NCBI RefSeq assembly: GCF_003595175.1
Contig: NZ_CP032419.1
Location: 4,836,001-4,900,000, forward strand
DNA from: Pseudomonas cavernae
GTDB taxonomy: Bacteria > Pseudomonadota > Gammaproteobacteria > Pseudomonadales > Pseudomonadaceae
DNA length: 64,000 nt
Reading direction: 5' to 3'
In this document: one piece after another, positions 31,312 to 41,072 of the stretch
Layout of the letters: every line of letters begins with the position of its first letter
Position numbering within the stretch: the stretch's first letter is position 1
The notes under the pieces: model-generated
Told to the model about the DNA's origin: nothing
Databases searched by the model: none
The model's input: only the letters and a program-made list of their open reading frames with translations
Made by a program: the position numbers and the translations under genes

Positions 31312-31432
31312 GCGAATGAATTATGGCCGCCGTGGGGCTGGCCAAGGGCCGCGCAGTATACCGCAAAGCCACGGCTGGCGAGCACTGCTGGTCATTTTCT
31401 GCACGGCCAGCAGTTCGCGCAGCGGCGCCCGG

Positions 31433-32341
31433 CTATTGAGCGGCGCCCAGGCCGCCTTCCAGCTTGCGCCAGAGCAGGCGCACCGCCGCCTTGCGCTGCA
31501 GGGCGCAGCGGTACAGGCGGATCTCCAGGGGAATCTGCCAATGACTGCCGCCGCAGATCGCCAACTCTCCGCGCGCCAGTTCGGCGGCGATCGACAGCCG
31601 CGGCACCCAGGCCACTCCGAGTCCTTGCAGAGCCATGCTCTTCAGGCTGTCGGCCATCGCCGTCTCGTACACCGTGGTCGAACGCAGCGCGCGCTGGCGC
31701 AGCAGGGCGTTGACCGAGCGGCCGAGGAAGGCGCCGGCGCTGTAGGCCAAGAGCGGCACGCTCTGCCCGCTGTCGAGGTCGAACAGCGGCCGGCCCGCGT
31801 CATCCACCGCACACACTGGCAACATCTCGCTGCCGCCCAGGTGCAGCGAGGGGAAGATCTCCGGATCGAGCTGCAGCGCCGCGTCGGGGTCATAGAACGC
31901 CAGAATCAGGTCGCAGCCGCCCTCGCGCAGGGCGTGCACGGCCTCGCCAACGTTGGTCGCCACCAGCCGGCTGGCGATATTCAGGCCCTCGCCGCGCAGG
32001 CGGGCGATCCACTGCGGGAAGAAACCCAGCGCCAGCGAGTGGGCGGCGGCGAACTGCAGCACCTCGCCCTGCTGACCTTCCAGGTGGTGCAGATGGCGCA
32101 CCACCTCGCCGAGTTGCTCGATCAGGCTGCGCGCGGTGACCAGGAACAACTGGCCGGACTCAGTCAGCTCCACCGGGGTGCGCGCGCGGTTGACCAGCGT
32201 CAGGCCCAACGCGGCCTCCAGGCTGCGAATGCGCCGACTGAAGGCCGGCTGGGTGACGAAGCGGCGTTCGGCGGCCTGGGAAAAACTGCGGGTGGCGGCC
32301 AGGGTGACGAAGTCCTCCAGCCATTTGGTTTCCAGATTCAT
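31433..32341 (-). CDS. LysR-family transcriptional regulator
   Basis: The 302-residue regulator has an N-terminal winged helix-turn-helix (LEDFVTLAATRSFSQAAERRF near residue 8, then VTQPAFSRRIRSLEAALG) and a LysR substrate-binding domain from about residue 90. It is transcribed divergently from aspA. In P. aeruginosa a LysR gene (PA5428 as I recall) holds the same position, so control of aspA is a reasonable inference. The effector is unknown. Confidence 0.92.
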   Translation of the reverse strand: MNLETKWLEDFVTLAATRSFSQAAERRFVTQPAFSRRIRSLEAALGLTLVNRARTPVELTESGQLFLVTARSLIEQLGEVVRHLHHLEGQQGEVLQFAAAHSLALGFFPQWIARLRGEGLNIASRLVATNVGEAVHALREGGCDLILAFYDPDAALQLDPEIFPSLHLGGSEMLPVCAVDDAGRPLFDLDSGQSVPLLAYSAGAFLGRSVNALLRQRALRSTTVYETAMADSLKSMALQGLGVAWVPRLSIAAELARGELAICGGSHWQIPLEIRLYRCALQRKAAVRLLWRKLEGGLGAAQ

Positions 32342-32515
32342 AAAGCCCGCCGATCTGTTAAATATTCTGCACGCACATTAACAAATGAAAGTCACGCCGG
32401 CATTATGCCGTTTATGCATGGCCCAGCGCTTAACAGCATTGGCCTGATCGGCGCTACAAGTCCTAGTCTAACGGCATCGCGGCGCTGGCCGTGCTTCCTC
32501 GAGATGATTCTCATC

Positions 32516-33940
<1,425 letters not shown>

Positions 33941-33983
33941 GCCGACGAACTCACCAGAGGGGCTCCTGCCCCCTCACCTTGAT

Positions 33984-34010
33984 AGGGATGGCTCTGCCAT
34001 CCCTTTTTTT
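33984..34010 (+). terminator. Intrinsic terminator after aspA
   Basis: A perfect 9-bp stem (AGGGATGGC / GCCATCCCT) with a TCT loop is followed by six T residues, 43 bp after the aspA stop. Confidence 0.93.
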
Positions 34011-34065
34011 GTCCGCGCGCCCTAGACTGAAAGCCTGTTCAGCCACCGCCCCGACGAGGACCGTC

Positions 34066-35058
34066 ATGTCCGCAGTGAACAAACTCCTGGTGCTCTACAC
34101 CGGCGGCACCATCGGCATGCAGATGAGCGCCGCCGGCCTCGCCCCGGCCTCCGGCTTCGAGGCGCGGCTGCGCGGCCAACAGGCGCTGGAGAGTGGGCGC
34201 CAGTTGCCGCCGTGGATCTTTCGCGAGCTGCTGCCGCCGCTCGACAGCGCCAATATGACCCAGGCCAACTGGCTGAGCATGCGCGACGCCATAGTCCAGG
34301 CGGTGGACGCCGACGGCTGCGACGCCGTGCTGGTCCTGCACGGCACCGACACCTTGGCCTACAGCGCCGCGGCGTTGAGCTTCCTGTTGCTCGACCTGAC
34401 GGTGCCGGTGCTGTTGACCGGCTCGATGCGGCCGGCCGGCAGCCCGGGCAGCGATGCCTGGAGCAACCTGTTCGGCGCCATGCAGGCCCTGCAGCAGGGC
34501 GTGCCGGCCGGCGTGCAGCTGTTCTTCAACGGCGCGCTGCTGCACGGCGCGCGGGTCAGCAAGCTGAAAAGCGATGCCTTCGACGCCTTCAGCGTGCTGC
34601 CGCGCCGGCGCCAGGGCGAAGCCGTCGCGATCCTCCCCGGCCACCTCGATTATCGTCAGCCGCGTCAGCCGGTGAACCTCGCCGTGCTGCCGCTATTTCC
34701 CGGCCTGCAGGCCGCACAGGTCGAGGCGTTGCTGGCCAGCGGCGTGCGCGGCCTGCTGCTGGAATGCTACGGCAGCGGCACTGGACCCGCGGACAATGCG
34801 GCGCTGCTGGCCGCGCTCAAGAGCGCGCATGGCCGGGGCGTGGTGCTCGCCGCGATCAGCCAGTGCCCGCACGGGCATGTCGAGTTCGGCGTGTACGCCG
34901 CCGGCAACCTATTGCAGCAGACCGGCCTGGTCAGCGGCGGCGGCATGACCCGCGAGGCGGCGCTGGGCAAATTGTTCAGCCTGCTCGGTGCCGGCCTCAG
35001 CCAGGCCGAGGTGGAGCATTGGTTCGTCCGCGACCTGTGCGGCGAGCTGGTCGAGTAA
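34066..35058 (+). CDS. L-asparaginase (type I/II family)
   Basis: The 330-residue amidohydrolase has both asparaginase signatures: LVLYTGGTIGMQMS near residue 7, with the nucleophilic threonine, and VLHGTDTLAYSAAAL near 88, with the Thr-Asp pair; MRPAGSPGSDAWSNL follows. No signal peptide is visible, so a cytoplasmic enzyme making aspartate and ammonia is expected. The ATG at 34066 follows a GAGGA site. Its product would feed the neighbouring aspartase. Confidence 0.92.
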   Translation: MSAVNKLLVLYTGGTIGMQMSAAGLAPASGFEARLRGQQALESGRQLPPWIFRELLPPLDSANMTQANWLSMRDAIVQAVDADGCDAVLVLHGTDTLAYSAAALSFLLLDLTVPVLLTGSMRPAGSPGSDAWSNLFGAMQALQQGVPAGVQLFFNGALLHGARVSKLKSDAFDAFSVLPRRRQGEAVAILPGHLDYRQPRQPVNLAVLPLFPGLQAAQVEALLASGVRGLLLECYGSGTGPADNAALLAALKSAHGRGVVLAAISQCPHGHVEFGVYAAGNLLQQTGLVSGGGMTREAALGKLFSLLGAGLSQAEVEHWFVRDLCGELVE

Positions 35059-35071
35059 ACGCTTTGCGTGG

Positions 35072-35137
35072 GGGGAAACCCCACGCCGCGTTTTCCACCG
35101 CGCACCGGTGGATGTAAAAAGCGACATCCACCCTACA
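35072..35137. repeat. GGTGGATG/CATCCACC intergenic repeat
   Basis: GTTTTCCACC and GGTGGATGTAAAAAGCGACATCCACCCTAC form a hairpin of the same family as the repeats at 52723-52802 and 61995-62027. It is directly followed by a REP pair. Confidence 0.65.
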
Positions 35138-35153
35138 GGTGCTGTCCCGACCC

Positions 35154-35224
35154 TAGAGGAGCGGATTTATCCGCGATCGGGGCCAGCACCCGACCATCGT
35201 CATCGCGAATGAATTCGCTCCTAC
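35154..35224. repeat. Paired inverted REP (REPIN-like)
   Basis: The left arm AGAGGAGCGGATTTATCCGC and right arm GCGAATGAATTCGCTCCTAC (to 35224) face each other around about 27 bp. It is the same class as the pair at 8119-8190 but with the arms in swapped order. Confidence 0.8.
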
Positions 35225-35319
35225 CAGCGAGGGGTTCATCGATATGCAGCGGTTGCCGCGACCGCCACAACGGTCGCAGGATGGAAGCCCCCTCCGCCAA
35301 TAAGAGAAAGGAGCTTGCC

Positions 35320-35766
35320 ATGCCCCTGGAGATACGCCCGATCAGCGCCGCCGACCACGCCGTCTGGCTGCAGCTGTGGCAGGGCTACCAGCGTTTCTAT
35401 CAGACCGAGATCCCAGAATCGACCAGCGCCGTCACCTGGCAGCGCTTCCTCGCTGCGGACGAACCGCTGCACGCCGCCCTGGCCTGGCGCGACGGCGAGG
35501 CCATCGGCCTGGTGCACTGGATCTTCCACCGCTCGTGCTGGACGGTCAGCGACTACTGCTACCTGCAGGACCTGTATGTCGCCGAGGAGCTGCGTGGCGC
35601 TGGCATCGGCCGCGCGCTGATCGAGCACGTCTACGCCGCCGCCCAGGCCGCCGGCGCCAACCGCGTGCACTGGCTGACCCAGGAAGACAACCTGCGCGGC
35701 CGTCAGCTCTACGAGCGCATCGCCAGCCGCTCGGGCTTCATCCAGTACCGCCAGCTGCTCGGCTGA
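35320..35766 (+). CDS. GNAT family N-acetyltransferase
   Basis: The 148-residue protein has a complete GNAT fold with the acetyl-CoA loop DLYVAEELRGAGIGRALIEH near residue 85 (Gly-Ala-Gly-Ile-Gly-Arg, motif A). It has a typical C-terminal YERIASRSGFIQYRQLL. A strong AAAGGAG precedes the ATG at 35320. The acceptor substrate is not predictable. It is followed within 60 bp by an AraC gene on the same strand. Confidence 0.92.
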   Translation: MPLEIRPISAADHAVWLQLWQGYQRFYQTEIPESTSAVTWQRFLAADEPLHAALAWRDGEAIGLVHWIFHRSCWTVSDYCYLQDLYVAEELRGAGIGRALIEHVYAAAQAAGANRVHWLTQEDNLRGRQLYERIASRSGFIQYRQLLG

Positions 35767-35824
35767 GGCGCGCGAGGCATACTTCTTGCCTCGCATATTG
35801 CCGTCTTCCCGGCCGATAGCTTCC

Positions 35825-36820
35825 ATGCCGCACTCACACCTGACCACCCTGAACGGCGTCGCGCTGATCCTGCAGACCCTCTGCGTCGACGGCGAAATCC
35901 CCGCGCAGAGCCTGCTCGCCGGCAGCGGCATCCGTCTCGAGGACCTGCAGCGCGCCGACCTGCGCATCACCACCGCCCAGGAAATGCACGTCTGCGCCCA
36001 TGCCGTGGCCCGGTGCCACGACCTCGGCCTGCTGCTCGGCCGGCGCATGCACGTATCGTCCTATGGGTTGCTCGGTTACACCCTGCTGTCCGCCGCCACC
36101 CTGGGTGACGCCCTGCGCCTGGCCCTGGAGTACCCGGCGCTGCTCGGCACCTACTTCGAGCTGAGCCTGCAGCGCGAGGGCGACAGCGTCTGGCTGCAGG
36201 CCGAGGGCTACCGCGACCTGGCCGCGCTGGAGATATTCAGCGTCGAGTACTGTCTGGCCTCGCTCAAGCGCATCTGCGACGACCTGCTCGGCCAGCCGCT
36301 GCCCCTGCAGGGTGCGCGCTTCCAGCATGCGGCGCCGGATTACCAGGCGGAATACGCCGCCAGCTTCGCCTGCCCGCAGCAGTTCGCGGCCCGGCACAAC
36401 GCCTTCGGCTTCGCCGCCGAGTGGCTCGAGCAGCGCCTGCCGCTGGCCGATCCGGTGACCCACCGCGACATGCGCGAGCGCTGCCGCCAGCTGAACAGCC
36501 AGTTCGTCTGCCGCCAGGCTTGGATCACCCGCACCCGCCAGCTGCTCGCCGCACAGCTGCTGGCCGCGCCGGGACTGGAGCAACTGGCGCGCCAGATGCG
36601 CTGCTCGCCGCGCACCCTGCGCCGCCACCTGCACGAGGCCGGCACCAGCTACCAGGCGTTGCTCGACGAGCTACGCTTTGAACACGCGCGGCAGCTGTTG
36701 GCACAGGAACGCATGCCGATCCAGCGCATCGCCGAAGCCATGGGCTACAGCGAAACCGCCAGCTTCCGGCATGCCTTCCAGCGCTGGAGCGGCGTCTCGC
36801 CGAGCCGCTTCCGCGCCTGA
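35825..36820 (+). CDS. AraC-family transcriptional regulator
   Basis: The 331-residue regulator has an N-terminal arabinose-binding-like domain of the OruR/ArgR group (HVSSYGLLGYTLLSAATLGDAL near residue 77). The C-terminal double helix-turn-helix spans residues 235-331 (LARQMRCSPRTLRRHLHEAG and RIAEAMGYSETASFRHAFQR). I chose the ATG at 35825 because the 13 upstream residues look non-coding. It precedes the polyamine deacetylase and binding-protein genes on the same strand and may regulate them; that is inference from position. Confidence 0.9.
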   Translation: MPHSHLTTLNGVALILQTLCVDGEIPAQSLLAGSGIRLEDLQRADLRITTAQEMHVCAHAVARCHDLGLLLGRRMHVSSYGLLGYTLLSAATLGDALRLALEYPALLGTYFELSLQREGDSVWLQAEGYRDLAALEIFSVEYCLASLKRICDDLLGQPLPLQGARFQHAAPDYQAEYAASFACPQQFAARHNAFGFAAEWLEQRLPLADPVTHRDMRERCRQLNSQFVCRQAWITRTRQLLAAQLLAAPGLEQLARQMRCSPRTLRRHLHEAGTSYQALLDELRFEHARQLLAQERMPIQRIAEAMGYSETASFRHAFQRWSGVSPSRFRA

Positions 36821-36968
36821 GCGGACAGCGGTCTGTGGGCACGGCAGCCGCCCTCCGACGGCGGCATAAAATGGCCATATCTATCCCCTTTTGGCCACTC
36901 CGCGCGTTTCCTCTGCCGCCGCCGCCTGCCAACAATTCAGCGACAGGCACCTAACGGAGAACAACCAG

Positions 36969-37997
36969 ATGCTGACCATCTACAGCGACGACCACCGGTT
37001 GCACCACGGCCGCTGCGAACTGATCGACGGCGAGCTGAAGCCCTGCTTCGAGATGCCCGCGCGCGCCGACCACGTGCTGCAGCGGGTCAAGGACCAGCGC
37101 CTGGGCGAGGTCCACGCGCCGCAGGACTTCGGCCGCGCGCCCATCGCGCGCATCCATGCCGCCGGCTACTTGGCCTTCCTGGAAAGTGCCTGGAGCCGCT
37201 GGGCCGCGCAGGGCCACAGCAACGACCTGCTGCCCTACACCTGGCCGGCGCGTACCCTGCGCAGCGTCTGCCCGGACACCCTGCACGGGCAGCTCGGCTA
37301 CTACAGCTTCGACGCCGGCGCGCCGATCACCGCCGGCACCTGGCAGGCGGTCTACAGCTCCGCGCAGGTGGCGCTGAGTGGTCAGCAGCTGATCGCCGGC
37401 GGCGCGCGCAGCGCCTTCGCCCTGTGCCGGCCACCGGGCCATCACGCCGCCGCCGACCTGATGGGCGGCTACTGCTACCTGAACAATGCCGCCATCGCCG
37501 CCCAGGCCTGCCTCGACCAGGGCGCCACGCGGGTGGCCATCCTCGATGTCGACTACCACCACGGCAACGGCACCCAGTCGATCTTCTACGACCGCGCCGA
37601 CGTGCTGTTCACCTCGATCCACGGCGACCCTAAGTTCGAGTTCCCGTTCTTCCTCGGCCATGCCGACGAGACCGGCGCCGGCGCCGGCGCCGGCTACAAC
37701 CTCAACCTGCCGCTGGCCGCCGGCAGCGCCTGGGATGTCTGGGGCGCGGCACTGGACAGCGCCTGCCAGCGCATCGCCGCCTATGCCCCCGACGTATTGG
37801 TGGTGTCGCTCGGCGTCGACACCTTCAAGGAGGACCCGATCTCGCAGTTTAAGCTCGACAGCCCGGACTACCTGCGCATGGGCGCGCGCATCGCTCGTCT
37901 CGGCAAGCCGACCCTGTTCGTCATGGAAGGCGGTTACGCGGTGGCGGAAATCGGCATCAACGCGGTGAACGTACTGGAAGGCTTCGAGGGCGCCTGA
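36969..37997 (+). CDS. Acetylpolyamine amidohydrolase (class II HDAC-like)
   Basis: The 342-residue zinc hydrolase removes acetyl groups from acetylated polyamines. It begins MLTIYSDDHRLHHGRCEL, typical of the AphA/AphB subgroup. Histone deacetylase-like catalytic elements are RPPGHHAAADLMGGYCYLNN near residue 155, ILDVDYHHGNGTQ near 193 with zinc ligands Asp and His, and a C-terminal FVMEGGYAV. The ATG at 36969 follows AACGGAGAA. It is 29 bp upstream of a polyamine-binding protein gene, which supports polyamine scavenging as the joint task. Confidence 0.93.
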   Translation: MLTIYSDDHRLHHGRCELIDGELKPCFEMPARADHVLQRVKDQRLGEVHAPQDFGRAPIARIHAAGYLAFLESAWSRWAAQGHSNDLLPYTWPARTLRSVCPDTLHGQLGYYSFDAGAPITAGTWQAVYSSAQVALSGQQLIAGGARSAFALCRPPGHHAAADLMGGYCYLNNAAIAAQACLDQGATRVAILDVDYHHGNGTQSIFYDRADVLFTSIHGDPKFEFPFFLGHADETGAGAGAGYNLNLPLAAGSAWDVWGAALDSACQRIAAYAPDVLVVSLGVDTFKEDPISQFKLDSPDYLRMGARIARLGKPTLFVMEGGYAVAEIGINAVNVLEGFEGA

Positions 37998-38026
37998 GGC
38001 GTCCCTCCCTATTCGCGGAGAACCAC

Positions 38027-39127
38027 ATGAACAGCATCAAGCACTTGTTCGGCGCCGCGCTCTGCGGTGCCGCCCTGCTCGCCGGCGCGGTGCAGGCCGA
38101 GCAGCGCGAACTAAGGGTCTACAACTGGGCCGACTACATCCTGCCGTCGGTACCCAAGGATTTCGCCAAGCAGACCGGCATCAAGCTGACCTGGGACATC
38201 TTCGACACCAACGAGGCGCTGGAGGCCAAGCTGCTCACCGGCAACTCCGGCTACGACCTGGTGGTGCCGTCGAACATGTTCCTGGCCAAGCAGATCGAGG
38301 CCGGCGCCTTCCAGACGCTCGACCACAGCAAGCTGCCCAACTGGCAGCACCTCGACCCGCAGCTGCTCAAGCTGCTGGCGACCAACGACCCGGGCAACCA
38401 GTACGGCGTGCCCTACCTGTACGGCACCGTGCTGATCGGCTTCAACCCGGCCAAGGTCAAGGCCGCGCTTGGCGAGAACGCGCCGGTGGACAGCTGGGAT
38501 CTGATCTTCAAGGAGGAGAACATCAGCAAGCTCAAGCAGTGCGGCGTCGCCCTGCTCGACTCGCCGTCGGAGATCCTGCCGCTGGCCCTGCACTACCTGG
38601 GGCTGCCGCCCAACAGCACCGAGCCCAAGGATTATGACAAGGCCTCCGAGCTGATGATGAAGATCCGCCCCTACATCGCCTACTTCCACTCGGCCAAGTA
38701 CATGACCGACATCGCCAACGGCGATATCTGCGTGGCGGTCGGCTACTCCGGCAGCTTCTACCAATTCGCCAACCGCGCCAAGGAAGCCGGCAGCGGCGTA
38801 GTGATCGACTGGCGCCTGCCCAAGGAAGGCGCACCGATCTGGTTCGACACCTTCGCCATTCCCAGGGACGCAAAGAACATCGATGAGGCCCACGAGTTCC
38901 TCAACAACCTGCTCAAGCCCGAAGTCATCGCACCGATCAGCGACTTCCTCGGCTACCCCAACCCCAACAAGGACGCCATGCCGCTGGTCGCCCCCGCAAT
39001 CCGCGACAACCCCAATCTGTCGCCCAGCGCCGAACAGCAGAAGACCCTGTACATCCTCGAGCCCCTGCCGCGCACGGCCGAACGGGCGCGGACCCGGGCC
39101 TGGACCAAGATCAAGTCGGGCAGCTGA
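38027..39127 (+). CDS. Polyamine ABC transporter substrate-binding protein (PotF/SpuD-like)
   Basis: The 366-residue periplasmic protein has a signal peptide (cleavage near AVQAEQREL). PotF-type features are LRVYNWADYILPS near residue 28, FDTNEALEAKLLTGNSGYDL near 60, VVPSNMFLAKQIEAGAFQ near 80 and GDICVAVGYSGS near 235. It binds putrescine, spermidine or a related amine for an ABC permease encoded elsewhere; no permease or ATPase gene follows. It shares an operon with the acetylpolyamine hydrolase. Confidence 0.93.
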   Translation: MNSIKHLFGAALCGAALLAGAVQAEQRELRVYNWADYILPSVPKDFAKQTGIKLTWDIFDTNEALEAKLLTGNSGYDLVVPSNMFLAKQIEAGAFQTLDHSKLPNWQHLDPQLLKLLATNDPGNQYGVPYLYGTVLIGFNPAKVKAALGENAPVDSWDLIFKEENISKLKQCGVALLDSPSEILPLALHYLGLPPNSTEPKDYDKASELMMKIRPYIAYFHSAKYMTDIANGDICVAVGYSGSFYQFANRAKEAGSGVVIDWRLPKEGAPIWFDTFAIPRDAKNIDEAHEFLNNLLKPEVIAPISDFLGYPNPNKDAMPLVAPAIRDNPNLSPSAEQQKTLYILEPLPRTAERARTRAWTKIKSGS

Positions 39128-39136
39128 ACTCCGCCC

Positions 39137-39161
39137 AAAGCCGGCCGCACTGGCCGGCTTT
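39137..39161 (+). terminator. Terminator of the polyamine gene pair
   Basis: A 10-bp stem (AAAGCCGGCC / GGCCGGCTTT) with a GCACT loop is followed by TGCTT, 10 bp after the binding-protein stop. Confidence 0.85.
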
Positions 39162-39189
39162 TGCTTGGGCGCGCCCTGCAACAGCGCAT

Positions 39190-39215
39190 AAAAAAGGGGA
39201 GCCTCACGGCTCCCC
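39190..39215 (-). terminator. Terminator of the pyruvate carboxylase operon
   Basis: An 8-bp stem (GGGGAGCC / GGCTCCCC) with a TCAC loop is followed on the minus strand by six T residues, 24 bp past the pycB stop. Confidence 0.9.
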
Positions 39216-39238
39216 AGGGGGACTTGCTCTTTACCCGG

Positions 39239-41062
39239 TCAGGCGACGATTTCGATCAGCACCTCGCCCGGGTTGACGCGGTCGCCCTTGACCACGTGCA
39301 CGGCCTTGACGGTACCGGCGATCGGCGCCTGCACTTCGGTTTCCATCTTCATCGCCTCGGTGATTAGCACGGCCTGGCCGGTCTTGACCGTGTCGCCTTC
39401 CTTGACCAGCACGTCGACGATGTTGCCCGGCATGGTGGTGCTGACGTCGCCCGGCGCGCTGGCCTGCTTGCGCTTGCTGCCGCCACCGCCGACGAACTCG
39501 TTGAGCGGCTCGAACACCACTTCTTCCGGCATGCCGTCGATCGACAGGTAGAAGTGACGCTTGCCTTCGCCTTTCAGGCCGACACCGGTGATGTCGACGC
39601 GGTAGGTTTCGCCGTGCACGTCGATGACGAACTCGGTCGGTACGCCTTCGCCGCCGGCTGGAGCCACACCGTTGCCGGTCGGCATCGGCAGCAGCTCTTC
39701 CGGTTTCAGGGTGCCGGCTTCGCGCTCCTCAAGGAACTTGCGTCCGATGTCCGGGAACATGGCGTAGGTCAGTACGTCTTCCTCGGACTTGGCCAGCGCG
39801 CCGATTTCGCCACGCAGTTTGGCCAGCTCCGGCTTGATCAGGTCGGCCGGGCGCACGTCGATCACGTCTTCGCTACCGATCGCCTGACGGCGCAGCTGCT
39901 CGCTGACTTCGCCCGGCGCTTTGCCGTAGCGGCCCTGCAGGTACAGCTTCACCTCGTTGGTGATGGTCTTGTAGCGCTCGCCGGCGAGCACGTTGAAGAA
40001 CGCCTGGGTGCCGACGATCTGCGAGGTCGGGGTGACCAGCGGCGGGAAGCCGAGGTCGGCGCGCACCTTGGGGATTTCCGCCAGCACTTCGTCCATGCGG
40101 TTCAGCGCACCCTGCTCTTTGAGCTGGTTGGCGAGGTTGGAGATCATCCCGCCCGGCACCTGGTTGACCTGCACGCGGGTGTCGACGCCGGTGAAGGCGC
40201 TCTCGAACTGGTGGTACTTCTTGCGCACGGCGTAGAAGTACAGGCCGATCTCCTGCAGCAGCGGCAGATCCAGACCGGTGTCGTATTCGGTGCCGCGCAG
40301 CGCGGCGACCATCGACTCGGTGCCCGGGTGGCTGGTGCCCCAGGCCATGCTGGAGATCGCCGTGTCGATATTGTCGGCGCCGTTCTCGATGGCTTTCATC
40401 TGACACATGGCGGCCACCCCCGCGGTATCGTGGGAGTGGATGAACACCGGCAGTGACTGCGCGGCCTTCAGCGCCTTGACCAGCTCGCCGGTGGCGAACG
40501 GGGTCAGCAGGCCGGCCATGTCCTTGATCGCCAGCGAGTCGCAGCCCATGGCTTCCAACTGCTTGGCCTGGGCGACGAAGGCGTCGATGGTGTGCACCGG
40601 GCTGGTGGTGTAGCAGATGGTGCCCTGGGCGTGCTTGCCGGCGGCCTTCACCGCCTCGATGGAGACGCGCAGGTTACGCACGTCGTTCATCGCGTCGAAG
40701 ATGCGGAACACGTCGATGCCGTTGACCGCCGCCTTGGCGACGAAGGCGCGCACCACGTCGTCGCTGTAGTGGCGGTAGCCGAGCAGGTTCTGGCCGCGCA
40801 GGAGCATCTGCAGGCGGGTGTTGGGCAGCGCCGCCTTGAGCTTGCGCAGGCGCTCCCAGGGGTCTTCCTTGAGGAAGCGCACGCAGGCGTCGAAGGTGGC
40901 GCCGCCCCAGACTTCCAGCGACCAGTAGCCGACCTGGTCGAGCTTGGGACAGATCGGCAGCATGTCTTCGGTGCGCATGCGGGTGGCCAGCAGCGACTGG
41001 TGGGCGTCGCGCAGGATGGTATCGGTGACGGTGATTTTTTTCGGGTTAAAGGTCTTGCTCAT
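39239..41062 (-). CDS. pycB: Pyruvate carboxylase subunit B (carboxyltransferase plus biotin carrier)
   Basis: The 607-residue subunit combines a carboxyltransferase domain (residues 1-300: TVTDTILRDAHQSLLATRM near residue 11, ALPNTRLQMLLRGQNLLGYR near 75), a conserved PYC/OADA domain and a C-terminal biotinyl domain with the biotinylation site EAMKMETE near residue 570. With subunit A it makes oxaloacetate from pyruvate. Oxaloacetate decarboxylase alpha subunits look alike, but no beta or gamma decarboxylase genes are present and an ATP-dependent biotin carboxylase gene is adjacent, so carboxylase is preferred. The ATG at 41062 follows GAGGAACGAACA. Confidence 0.94.
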   Translation of the reverse strand: MSKTFNPKKITVTDTILRDAHQSLLATRMRTEDMLPICPKLDQVGYWSLEVWGGATFDACVRFLKEDPWERLRKLKAALPNTRLQMLLRGQNLLGYRHYSDDVVRAFVAKAAVNGIDVFRIFDAMNDVRNLRVSIEAVKAAGKHAQGTICYTTSPVHTIDAFVAQAKQLEAMGCDSLAIKDMAGLLTPFATGELVKALKAAQSLPVFIHSHDTAGVAAMCQMKAIENGADNIDTAISSMAWGTSHPGTESMVAALRGTEYDTGLDLPLLQEIGLYFYAVRKKYHQFESAFTGVDTRVQVNQVPGGMISNLANQLKEQGALNRMDEVLAEIPKVRADLGFPPLVTPTSQIVGTQAFFNVLAGERYKTITNEVKLYLQGRYGKAPGEVSEQLRRQAIGSEDVIDVRPADLIKPELAKLRGEIGALAKSEEDVLTYAMFPDIGRKFLEEREAGTLKPEELLPMPTGNGVAPAGGEGVPTEFVIDVHGETYRVDITGVGLKGEGKRHFYLSIDGMPEEVVFEPLNEFVGGGGSKRKQASAPGDVSTTMPGNIVDVLVKEGDTVKTGQAVLITEAMKMETEVQAPIAGTVKAVHVVKGDRVNPGEVLIEIVA

Positions 41063-41072
41063 TGTTCGTTCC

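Noticed and set aside
31231..31330. Purine riboswitch upstream of purE
   Set aside because: The only structure is a simple hairpin followed by a U-run, explained as the terminator of the upstream LysR gene. No purine aptamer core was recognised.
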